From: Siphonodentalium dalli
Taxonomy: Eukaryota > Mollusca > Scaphopoda > Gadilida > Siphonodentaliidae
Length of the DNA stretch: 64,000 nucleotides
Direction: 5' to 3'
Assembly (NCBI GenBank): GCA_032622095.1
Contig: CP136066.1
Coordinates: 63,640,609 to 63,704,608 of the forward strand
A program made the translations under genes and the position numbers. Numbering within the stretch: position 1 is the stretch's first letter; the number at the start of each line of letters is the position of its first letter. Shown piece after piece: positions 46,205 through 55,119 of this stretch. The notes under the pieces are model-generated. The model did not search any database and was not told where the DNA came from. It saw only the letters and a program-made list of their open reading frames with translations.

Positions 46205-46710
46205 GCTGGTCATCCGTGTAACGAGGACCTGGATAAGTAACGACGGACGCGACTAGTCCCTCATGCTTTCCACGAGCGATGACTTCAGGTAGGTACATAC
46301 AGATCGTTATTATAATACCTTGTCGGTTTCAGCAGACGATTTTGTTCTATTAGTATCGTTAACAATAGTTGGTTCTCCAATTATAACTTGTTATGTCATG
46401 CTGGATTAGATATTTTAGCATCATTTCTGACACTAAACTATGAGGTTTCGATTTATCGAAGGAAATATGTTCAAATAACTAATGAAAATTCAGAAATGCG
46501 AAACCTCCTCTCTAATATATGCTGTCATGCCGGATGATGTGTGTACCGTTCACATATATAACATACCGTATAAATTTCAGGATGGCTATAGATGCAAGTA
46601 AAATGGACTTTTATGCGCTTTTCCGGCAACTTTGGTGGTAACGAGGACCCGTTTAATTTTCTGTGGGAAAGTAACTGGACGCGAAAATTTGTAACGACGG
46701 ACGCGTTTTT
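46205..46710 (-). repeat. Left arm of a 3.6-kb-spaced inverted repeat
   Basis: On the minus strand 46265-46205 reads 'tcgcgtccgtcgttacttat' then 'cc.ggtcctcgttacac.gatgaccagcgtga', matching 49784-49838 over about 55 bases. A second, looser block (46635-46705) with the same GTCC-GTTAC words matches 49365-49435. Between the two is non-repeat sequence. Confidence 0.7.
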
Positions 46711-47055
46711 TTTCCCCGAAATATTTACCTTCACGTAATATGTAATAGGCATATATGGTCATGTTTGAAAAACAATAAAGGTAAAATATTTAGGATATGT
46801 CCAATTAATAATCAGATTTTATTTTTGCACAACATATTGGGTAATATACTATAACACGCCGGGGCGTATCCTTATCGTCTCCATTGGTGCGGGTGATGCA
46901 TGTCGACCTGGAATTTTCCAACTGTACCCCCTTGAACCAAACCAAACATTCTCAAAAAAAGTTCTCAAAATTACATTTGCACCCCATACATAAACAATAG
47001 CCATGAATGAGACGGCGCGTCTTGTTATTTATAAATTCCTATTTTTCATTTGCAG
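46711..47055. other. No gene recognised
   Basis: 46910-46990 contains 'ttttccaactgtaccccctt', a small piece of the ttccaac repeat family. Ends at the candidate 3' splice site of the next feature. Confidence 0.4.
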
Positions 47056-47434
47056 GCGGGGAAATATTAGTGCCTATTGAAGGCGAATTCCTGGAAGTCA
47101 ATGACAGGGGTGCAGGACGTTTTGGCACCTGGTTTTCTAGACGTTTCGGCACTTGGTTGTTTCGGCCCAGGTTCTTGGACGGTTCAGCCTTTCTAGAGGC
47201 CATCGCCCATGGATTCTATCAGATCGACGTCCACTGCACCGAGACAAGCAGACGAGGTGACTACTATTCAGTGCTCCGAGCCATAGACAAACGATGTACC
47301 ATCGAACATCAGACTCGATCGATTTGTCTTAGACTTCGATCGAGGCTGGAATGTGGCAGGCCATTCGACAGCGTTTTCCGGGGTACCCGATTCAAGGTTG
47401 TGCTTTCCACTGGTCACAAGCCGTGTTCAAGATG
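47056..47434 (+). CDS. Unrecognised terminal-exon candidate
   Basis: A good 3' splice signal (tatttttcatttgcag) ends at 47055, after which one frame is open for 125 codons to TGA at 47434, entering with two bases of a split codon. The product begins GEILVPIEGEFLEVNDRG, has an internal RFGTW repeat, then HGFYQIDVHCTETSRRGDYY and five cysteines in the last 60 residues. I do not recognise it. The RFGTW repeat is encoded by short 'tttcggcacctgg' repeats that recur inverted at 47816-47890, so part may be repeat-derived. The lower AT content supports coding, but no partner exon is visible. Confidence 0.35.
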
Positions 47435-47914
47435 ATTGGCAATAATTATTCAAAGAATACAAAACAAACAGAGAAGAAAACTCATTAATTCGCTCTGACA
47501 AATACTATTTTCAAATAAACGCTCTTTATTTATACCATATCAGGAATAGACTAACTGGAACGCACTTTTCCTGAAAGCTTCTGTCGGCTTGTATATCCAC
47601 ACCTGGAGACATTGCTACATGTATGTTGTGCTAACAGTGCTATACCGTTCAGTATTCGTTCCCTGTATGACTTGTGCACTTTATACGTTCAGTTCACCAT
47701 CGTTACCATTCATTTCACCCTGTGTTTACCATGTTACATGTTTTATCACATTTTATTGAAATAAAGAATAACAAAACAAACATTTAGTCTTTAATTTCGT
47801 TGGTCCGAAAATTAGCAGGTGCCGAAACGTCTAAAGTGCCGAAGGGCAACCCCAGGTGCCGAAAAGTCCAGGTGCCGAAACGTCCAGCATTCGAAGACAG
47901 CCTAGCTTCCACAG
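47435..47914. other. No gene; inverted copies of TTTCGGCACC repeats
   Basis: Contains an 'aacgctctttatttatacc' word at 47517 and four copies of 'ggtgccgaaacgtc' or close variants at 47816-47890, inverse to those at 47100-47175. Confidence 0.5.
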
Positions 47915-48248
47915 TGACACCGCCTTCTGGTGCTGGTAACCAGCAGTGCCACGAATGTGGAAGAAATATATAAACCTGCAATCATTACGGCAACATTCAC
48001 TTCCTCATATAAAAGACAAGTCAATGTCGTGTACAACTTGTCCTAAACGTTTCCGGTCGAGTGACGATTTCAAGGCTCACATATATGGCCACCACCATAA
48101 TGTTCTCTGCGAGAAGTGTGTGATACAGATCCTCTGTCGTCAGGGTTGTCTAAACTGCACCGAGACCCCCCCCCCCCAAACACACAGACATCAACCTCAG
48201 AAATTGGCCACGAAAAAGACGATATCCAGTCTGCCAGAATTTCAGTGA
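47915..48248 (+). pseudogene. Two-finger C2H2 exon with a frameshift, plus strand
   Basis: A 3' splice signal (cctagcttccacag) ends at 47914 and entry uses two bases of a split codon. Finger 1 starts CHEC; after one missing base the frame resumes as KKYINLQSLRQHSLPH, which would complete C-x2-C-x12-H-x3-H. Finger 2 is intact: CTTCPKRFRSSDDFKAHIYG then H, again C-x2-C-x12-H-x3-H. The tail has further CEKC and CLNC pairs and a Pro run, then stops at 48248. The single-base gap breaks the exon unless it is an assembly error. It lies on the strand opposite to the other zinc-finger exons and inside the 46.2-49.8 kb inverted repeat. Confidence 0.6.
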
Positions 48249-48698
48249 TGTATCCGGATATCTCATCTGAGATGTATTGGAGCAACGGACAACGTCGAGT
48301 AGAATATTGTATGCTACGTTGTTCGTTGGAAATGTTCCACATGCTATTAGTTGACAAAAAACTTTAAAGATATTTGTGTGTCCACACTCAGTCAGTCGGC
48401 GATATAATGTGTGTAATACGTTATCAAGCTGCACACGGAAGGTGTCGAAATCCAGTGACTCTGGTTCTTTATCAGGCCTGGTGTTGTTGCCATTGTTTAT
48501 GTCAGTGATGTCGGCACTGTCCGAGTTGCAGCTGCTGCAGTGTGCATGACGAATGACGTTGTCGGTGTTGTTGTTTGTGCTGCTATTAGTAGTGGTCTTT
48601 TATGGTCGTAGATGTTGTTTATTTCATAATGATGGTCCTGTTTGTTCGTTGTAATTTTTCTTTTCTTTATGGCATTTTATGTCGTAGAATGATGTTAT
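48249..48698. other. No gene recognised
   Basis: TTG-rich stretch near 48480-48620 ('gttgtcggtgttgttgtttg'). A 94-codon minus-strand frame at 48150-48434 overlaps the plus-strand finger exon and is taken as a shadow. Confidence 0.4.
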
Positions 48699-48838
48699 TC
48701 ATGGGTATACAACCTTGTTGAGATTGAGTCCCGTGTTCGGGTGTGATGTCGTGGCATGGTCAACCGTGTCCGCCAAAGTGGTGAATGTCAGTTTACAGGT
48801 ATAACATCGGAATGGGGTAGCTGTTATCTCGTCCATTC
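48699..48838 (-). CDS. One-finger C2H2 terminal exon
   Basis: On the minus strand the 3' splice signal 'cattatcttattctacag' ends at 48839, with 'tctaacg' as a plausible branch site. The exon enters with two bases of a split codon and encodes MDEITATPFRCYTCKLTFTT then LADTVDHATTSH. The finger is C-x2-C-x12-H-x4-H with the expected aromatic residue and leucine. It ends GLNLNKVVYP and TGA at 48699. A transcription-factor or chromatin protein tail is likely, but one finger alone rarely binds DNA, so upstream exons should supply more. No 5' partner in correct phase is identified here. Confidence 0.6.
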
Positions 48839-49027
48839 CTGTAGAATAAGATAATGCAAGCGTTAGACTGGATTTGATTTGCGACCCCTTGGAATGTTCC
48901 ATCTAATATCTCAAATATCACACTGGTTATAATAAATCGATAACTTAACAAGTCTTATATGGTTTGGACATTTTATAAGGCCTGAAATGTTCAAAAACAA
49001 ATTTACTGTTTCAGTATCACAACATAC

Positions 49028-49251
49028 CTGCTGGAATGGGTTAGTGATCTCCACACACGTGTAATTTGCATCAGGGTCCCATATTAGCTTGAGTGATAAT
49101 ATCTCGCCGACGGCTAGGGTCCGAAGTCCACCCAACCACGTGTCTATCGATAGAAAGCATTCATATACACTCTTAGTTGTGCAACAGAATAATGGTGAGA
49201 GGAAGCACCCAAGTCTCCTGACAACGTTTCGTCTGTTTCGTCTAAAATTTG
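49028..49251 (-). CDS. Candidate internal exon upstream of the 48.8-kb finger exon
   Basis: The minus strand has a 3' splice signal (aaccatctgtttcacag ending at 49252) and a strong 5' splice site CAG|GTATGT (donor at 49027). One frame is open across all 224 bases (74 codons after two split-codon bases). The product starts NFRRNRRNVVRRLG and ends EILSLKLIWDPDANYTCVEI then TNPFQQ. The donor phase does not match the entry phase of 48699-48838: direct joining gives a stop within five codons. Either this exon uses another acceptor, it belongs to something else, or it is chance. Confidence 0.3.
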
Positions 49252-49364
49252 CTGTGAAACAGATGGTTAACAATGCGAGAAATAATGGTAAAACACATAA
49301 ACATGTGATTCCTTATACATTCAAAACATTCATGTTGCTAAATAAATTATTTGTCGGAATATTC

Positions 49365-49838
49365 GCGTCCGCGGTTACTCGATGTGATTTCTAAAGCGCG
49401 TCCAACGTTACAGGATAACGGGTCCTTGTTACTCCTTGATAATGCTAAATATTCGAATTGCTGGAAACTGGTTGCTTGGCAGTGGTTGTGTTGCTTATAT
49501 TTCAATGACAGGGATACCGGCGGTACCTGAACGTCATGAATTGTTCACATTTGCACGTGATAACATTATATATTGGGTCAATTTGCGTGCAATTTCAGGA
49601 TTTTGCAATAACTTTCCTCTTTATACATTAATTGTGGACACGTTGACATCAATTTAGCACCCACCGATTTAGACTAATATTGTCCAAAAACACTACGCAC
49701 ACTAACACATAGGTAGATTAATTTTAAAGGCATTTACTCACCGTTTTTATTGACCAGCCCGAGACAATTTCTTCACATGGAAGTCGCGTCCGTCGTTACT
49801 TATCCGGGTCCTCGTTACACTGATGACCAGCGTGAACC
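49365..49838 (+). repeat. Right arm of a 3.6-kb-spaced inverted repeat
   Basis: 49784-49838 is the inverse of 46205-46265; 49365-49435 holds the looser block with 'cgcgtccgcggttac', 'gcgcgtccaacgttac' and 'acgggtccttgttac'. Confidence 0.7.
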
Positions 49839-50300
49839 TGAAGCAACGTTGCTGATCTCATGCATAAATTTAAGACCTTCTGCATAATGAGAAAGTGGTC
49901 ACGTTATTTGGAAATTTGGAAATGTTATAATTTCATAGTGCATGTATATGTGGGGTGACAAATGTTATTATGGTTTTGTGGCAAATCGGGTGACCCCACC
50001 CCCATTGAGACCCCATATGAAGTTTTCAGGATATTGTTGCTTGGTGCATGGGGCTATGGTGTACATTACGTTACCGAACTTACATGGGTGCATGTGCGGA
50101 CACGGGGACAACTTGGAAACAATATTAGTTGGAAATTTCACACCAACAATGGTTTGAAATTGTTCTTGTAGTCTGATTTTTCAACCATTAATGTATGTGG
50201 AATTAGTGGTTTTAGACCAACATTTGCATTTTTCTTACTTTGGTCAAATTATTGGTTAGGAATTTCTTCTAGGCCCCTCCCTCCCCGGTGTCCAGTCAAA
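49839..50300 (-). repeat. ttccaac-family interspersed repeat, copy C
   Basis: Inverse orientation to copies A and B: 'ggaaatttcacaccaacaat', 'gtttgaaattgttcttg', 'tagaccaacatttgcat'. The palindromic head is not obvious, so this copy is partial. The first ~100 bp are unique. Confidence 0.6.
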
Positions 50301-51869
50301 ATTCAAGGTATGTGAGATACCATATGGGAAATTCAAAGACGATGGCAGGTGTGCAAAATCAATTATGTGATCTTGGGTCTTAGGCCCGATTCAATTGGGG
50401 GTGCAGTTGGAAATCCTCCGTCAGCGGAAACCCTCAAAAAGATATATGTCCCCACACATATCCATATAATAGCTCAGCGATTATGTAAAACAATCCAAAA
50501 TGGATTTACGAAGTCATTTGTTGAAACCGGCGATAATATTGATGGATCATAACTCGAGTGCGTGAACGGTTACCAGCGTGTCCCTTATAGAGATTAGTAA
50601 ACGGATGTATACCGATGGCCACCAATCAAGGTGAACACATATCACTAACTGGCGATAAAAAATCAGCGCGCTGCCTTCGTCAGATATTTTCCGGTATTAT
50701 TTATTTGATTGGTCAAGTAAGTCACATGGGGCATACCTGATATTTTCTTGCCCGCCATTGTGTACGCGCCCTTAAGGTGGCATAATTATGGGGTTTTCAA
50801 CATTGTTTGTCACAGTAAATGTTCAAAATAAAAAAAATCCATAAGTAAAGCAACGGCCTCAAACTATTAGATTTACTAAATAAGCTATAGCCATGGCACT
50901 TAAACTATTGCAAACCTTGGAATGTATTTTTATCTTACAATATAGCTATATTTCATCAAATACACGCGAAAACGCCTAGGCGGTTTCCGATCTTGTATCC
51001 TGGATGGCAACAAGGATATCGTGGATGGCAACAGCTGGTGCACGTGCGTGTCGACAACTGGCTTGTTTTCAAAACAAAACGTCTAAATAACCAACTGAAA
51101 GTCGTAAAATAATATACTCGTGTGCTACGAATGTAAAATAATCAATAATTAGTTCAATAAAGTTGACAAAATGTGGAGACAGGGCCCAAAAAGCTCAAAA
51201 TAACCACCCAAAACTTTTTGGAAATCGAAAAAGTAACGAAGTTTACACATTGTTTACAGCGCGGACGAATACGGAATATTTTGACAATTTCTATTTTAGC
51301 GAAGTGGGGAATTCCCCGCAATTCAGTACGGTCTTGATCAAAAGCTACTGAACGCATTTTTTATTCGATAAAATACAGAAGGGAAAATCAAATTAATTTT
51401 ATCTTATGTTAAGGATATAAAACAGAATACTTACGAAAAGTCCGTGATTTATTGCATTTCCTCTCAATGAAGTTTAATGGGTTATTTCCGTGCGAGTCAG
51501 AACTCGATTGTCGAAGTGTCGGAAAGTTCAAAATTCACCGGACAGTCATCTCATTCATGGACAGTCATCTCCGACAATGCCTCTCGCCAACCCTATCACT
51601 ATCCAAGGAGATTGCACCATAAAATAATACAATTATCCTGTTAAAAGTGACAATTATGTCGAACATATGAAACGAAAATATCGTCGCCTCTTCATTGAAT
51701 CGGATTCCAGCCAAAGTGAAATTGAATAGTGACGTGAATTTCTCGGAATTTGACTTATCACAACGTCGCGTGCTGAGAATTGTGTACGTTGTGTGTTGCG
51801 CGTAATAAAATAGTTCCTGTTTTAAATTGAGTTTTATTGCATTTTTATGGGACGAATTGTAAGATAAAT
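50301..51869. other. No supported gene; part of the zinc-finger duplicon flank
   Basis: 50776-50960 matches 52545-52710 ('aaagcaacggcctcaaac', 'attagatttacta'), i.e. flanking DNA of the duplicated finger block without the finger exon. A 105-codon minus-strand frame at 51565-51882 has no motif and is not called. Confidence 0.5.
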
Positions 51870-52030
51870 TGGTTATCATCACCCTGTGTGTTTCCGAGAT
51901 CCGTATTCAAGTCTCGCTGCCTTCTCTGGGCTGTCTATCGACTCGTCCTACGGACTCGTCGATAGACCGCCCAGAGAAGGCAGCTCCATTTGAATACGGA
52001 TCTCAGAAACACACATGGTGGTGATAACCT
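51870..52030. mobile_element. Palindromic MITE with ~75-bp arms
   Basis: 'ggttatcatcaccctgtgtg' pairs with the end 'cacacatggtggtgataacc'. Inner parts 'gccttctctgggc' and 'gcccagagaaggcag' pair as well. The centre is 'gactcgtcctacggactcg'. It sits at the edge of the 52.0-52.5 kb finger block. Confidence 0.85.
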
Positions 52031-52244
52031 ATATATATTCTGATAAAATATGTTGTTGGGACAATTTTTCACACTTCTCTCAAAACGGCAAATCCAAAAA
52101 GATAATTTAATTACCAATACAAATCTATTTAACTAATAAAAAGAGTACAATATTAATAATATTACATTATCATCTGTCACTAGTTATGATTTGCATATAC
52201 ATAGATCTATATCCAGCGGGGTGATCTTCAAAACTCAGATCGTA

Positions 52245-52437
52245 TTAGGTGTCCGTTTCAGGTTCTTGAGACAATTCATGTTGTAGATTCGTCGACTCCG
52301 ACTGGTTGATGTTATGATGTCGGAATAAATGAAGCTGGAGTCTAAACACGTTATCGAAATGTGTTTCCACAGAGCTCGCATTTAACCAACTGAATCGACA
52401 AGCAATCGACCTCCACGTGTTTCCCGTAAACATTTGT
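52245..52437 (-). pseudogene. Truncated, frameshifted zinc-finger exon copy (52.3 kb)
   Basis: Same block as the 45.6-kb copy. VKCELCGN is followed by an extra base, then the frame resumes as NVFRLQLHLFRHHNINQSES and the ETDT-stop. Finger 2 is truncated at the same junction ('ctagcgagaacacaaac') as in the 11.1-kb and 45.7-kb copies. Surrounding DNA (52030-52545) matches 10845-11440. Confidence 0.75.
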
Positions 52438-52860
52438 TTGTGTTCTCGCTAGTTTTGTATGGGATGTTCAACAAATTTACTTTATTTTGTTATTGAGCAT
52501 GATGTGTTATTTTGTTGGGAAACAGTTCTACATGTATGTATACATTTAAGGTGGTAGAATGATGGGGGTTTCAACATTGTTTGTCATGTCATGGTAAATT
52601 GTTCAAAATCACAATTTTCCATAATTAAAGCAACGGCCTCGAACTATTAGATTTACTAAAAAGCTATAGCATTTAACTAGCGCAAGCCTTGGAATATATT
52701 TATTTTCTGATAAAATATGTTGTTGGGTAAATTTTTCACAATTCTCTCAAAACGGCAAATCCAAAAAATAGTGTTATTACCAAAACAAATCTATTGATCT
52801 ACAAAAAACTAAATTGTACAATATTACAATATCATCGTTGACTGGTTATGACTTGCATAA

Positions 52861-53096
52861 TTATAGATATCCAGCTGAGTGGTGTTCAAAACTCAGACCG
52901 TATAACGTGTCCGTTTCAGGTTCTTTGGACAATTGATGTTGTAGATCCGTCTGCCCCGACTGGTTGATGTTATGATGTCGGAATAAATGAAGCTGGAGTC
53001 TAACCACGTTATCGAATCCGTTTCCACAGAGCTCGCATTTAACCCACTGAATCGACAAGCAATCAACCTCCATATGTTTCTGGAACATTATCTTCC
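52861..53096 (-). pseudogene. Truncated zinc-finger exon copy with lost stop (53.0 kb)
   Basis: Starts inside finger 2 (RKIMFQKHMEVDCLSIQWVK) at a junction near 53096, carries an intact last finger (CELCGNGFDNVVRLQLHL then FRHH), and keeps the ETDT tail. The usual stop codon is altered, so the frame runs on 13 codons (LYGLSFEHHSAGYL). Upstream of the junction is the 3' flank of the next exon copy, so this is a tandem partial duplicate of the exon at 53282-53596. Confidence 0.75.
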
Positions 53097-53281
53097 GGTT
53101 TATGATATTAATTTTTTGGAGTATATCGGTCCAAACTCTCGAAATCCGGCGTATGCATGGTAAGATAGTGTGGTGGTCTCCAACAAACAAAAATGTATTA
53201 TTTTACAATATCATCTTTCACTGGCTACGATTTTCACGAATATAGATATCCAGCGGGGTGGTCTTCAACACGCAGATCGTA

Positions 53282-53596
53282 TTAGGTGTCCGTTTCAGGT
53301 TCTTGAGACAATTCATGTTGTAGATCCGTCTGCTCCGACTGATTGATGTTATGATGTCGGAATAAATGAAGCTGGAGTCTAACCATATTATCGAATCCGT
53401 TTCCACAGAGCTCACATTTAACCCACTGAATCGACAAGCAATCAACCTCCATATGTTTCTGGAACATTATCTTCCGGTAAAACATTCGGCCACATTTGTT
53501 GCAGCGATCTTGCTTGTCGACTGCGTGGATTTTCTTGTGCAGCCATTTTGTTGTCCGTCCCTTGCAGACTTTCCCACATATGCTGCAGCTTCCGGC
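53282..53596 (-). CDS. Three-finger C2H2/C2HC zinc-finger terminal exon
   Basis: The exon starts in phase 0 after 'tcttctctttacag' and encodes 104 residues to TAA at 53282. Finger 1 (CSICGKVCKGRTTKWLHKKI then H) is C-x2-C-x12-H-x3-H. Finger 2 (CNKCGRMFYRKIMFQKHMEV then DC) is C-x2-C-x12-H-x4-C. Finger 3 (CELCGNGFDNMVRLQLHLFR then H) is C-x2-C-x12-H-x3-H. The tail is polar and acidic (DLQHELSQEPETDT). All zinc ligands are present. The likely role is sequence-specific DNA binding as the C-terminus of a nuclear factor. No 5' exon is in the window; it would lie at higher coordinates. It is the apparent source of four partial copies. A lola-type alternative tail is one reading, a separate zinc-finger gene another. 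Confidence 0.8.
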   Translation of the reverse strand, partial: AGSCSICGKVCKGRTTKWLHKKIHAVDKQDRCNKCGRMFYRKIMFQKHMEVDCLSIQWVKCELCGNGFDNMVRLQLHLFRHHNINQSEQTDLQHELSQEPETDT

Positions 53597-53627
53597 CTGT
53601 AAAGAGAAGATTGAATGAAATGTTAGT
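53597..53627 (-). promoter_or_regulatory. Branch point and 3' splice site of the three-finger exon
   Basis: On the minus strand TACTAAC (53627-53621) is a perfect branch-site consensus, followed 20 bases later by the TTCTCTTTACAG acceptor. A MITE begins only three bases beyond the branch site, at 53630. Confidence 0.8.
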
Positions 53628-53629
53628 AC

Positions 53630-54022
53630 TTAACCCTTTACCCAACAAACCGGCCAAAACCGGCCAAATAAAGCTTCAACAGCCTAAAATATCTTCGGTC
53701 TGTCTCAATAGAACCATACAAATATGGATATCATTGGAACCGGCTCCTTGACCACATTGTGATAGTTACAGTTATACACTGTGCCAATGCATTCTCTTAT
53801 ATATGCGAGTCGACCATAGGTCGCCTCGCATATATAAGAGAATGCATTGGCCTAAAAAACATTAACACTTTTTACCATTTTTTCTTACAACCTTTAACAA
53901 TTTTATAATTTTTAATGTGTTAAGCCAATGCATTCTCTTATATATGCGAGGCGACCTATGGTCGACTCGCATATATAAGAGAATGCATTGGCACAGGGCC
54001 CTTCTGTTGGGTAAAGGGTTAA
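53630..54022. mobile_element. MITE containing two 69-bp palindromes
   Basis: The ends are TTAACCCTTTACCCAACA and TGTTGGGTAAAGGGTTAA. Inside, 53783-53851 and 53924-53992 are each near-perfect palindromes ('gccaatgcattctcttatat' ... inverse) and are inverse copies of one another, with an AT-rich 72-bp spacer. A diverged relative lies at 62242-62406. No coding. Confidence 0.85.
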
Positions 54023-55119
54023 AGATGCATAATCCGAATTAAAGCTCCTAAATTACTATTTCCTTGGCTTCGGGGATAAAAAAAAATATTTGCTTCGAGT
54101 CGAGGAACCCATCCATCAAAGCTCAGAGTTATCAGATATCGATTTTTGAAATCTGTTATTTTTCACTACCTGGAATATTTGGCGGCCTGCATGGCAAATA
54201 TTCGACGAATGCCGACCGACATACTCTCGATACCAAATTGCGTTGAACAAAATGTTGATCTACATAACACTTTTTGAGCAACATTTACACTATAATTTGA
54301 CAGCGGTTAGCATTATTTTTTGGCAACAGTTACTAATCGATTATGCTGATAACTGAAGCGGCATCTCAAGAAATGTTGTTGATGTTGTTGTTGGAATCTG
54401 ATGATATGGACCGGGACATCTAATCGGATTGTGTACCTTCACCCTTTCTATCCTAAATATCCTTACGGAACTCCAGACATGCAGAGATAACGATGCACTG
54501 ATGATTGTCGTCTGATTGGGTCCGTGTGCGCCGACGGACGCCTACACTTAAGTCTTGGCAATGGTTCAAACTTGACCAAAAACTTCAGCGGAGACGGGAT
54601 ATTACATACAATTGGGTTCGTGGCGACAGGCGGTGAGGTGGCGTCTTATCCCCCATCCCCATCCAACTTAGGTAACATATTTTACCTACCTTGGGGTAGA
54701 ATAGTGAGTACTATTTTCCCCGCGAGGTGGTGTCTTTTGAACAGCAAATAGGACTATTAATCCTGCTTGCTGTCCAGAAGACAAAATCTGGGGGGGGGGG
54801 GGGGAGCGCTCGCTATTCCATCCCAATGCAGTCAATATGTGTTATTTCGCCCTCCGGGTGTAAAATGTGTCGCTGTTTCTTGGTATAAAGTGGGCGTTTG
54901 GGGTTCTATTTATAGAATGACAATTATTGGGACATATTAAAAGTTGTAGTGCGACCCCGAGGCCGAACCCGATAAAAGGTGTAGTTAGGAATTTCAATTT
55001 TGTTTATTGGCGGTTACATTATGTCAATAATGTTGATTTTTGGTTTGTGATAAGCTATGCCAATTACAAATAACAGAAATGAAAAAGATTCTATAATTAC
55101 AATCATGGGTATATAATAT
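54023..55119. other. No supported gene
   Basis: 54727-54770 ('ggtgtcttttgaacagcaa', 'ggactatt') recurs at 59686-59712, so it belongs to a repeat. A G-run lies at 54790-54804. Frames of 60-75 codons are featureless. Confidence 0.45.

Noticed and set aside
51565-51882. 105-codon minus-strand frame
   Set aside because: No motif, AT-driven composition, and it runs into the palindromic MITE at 51870.
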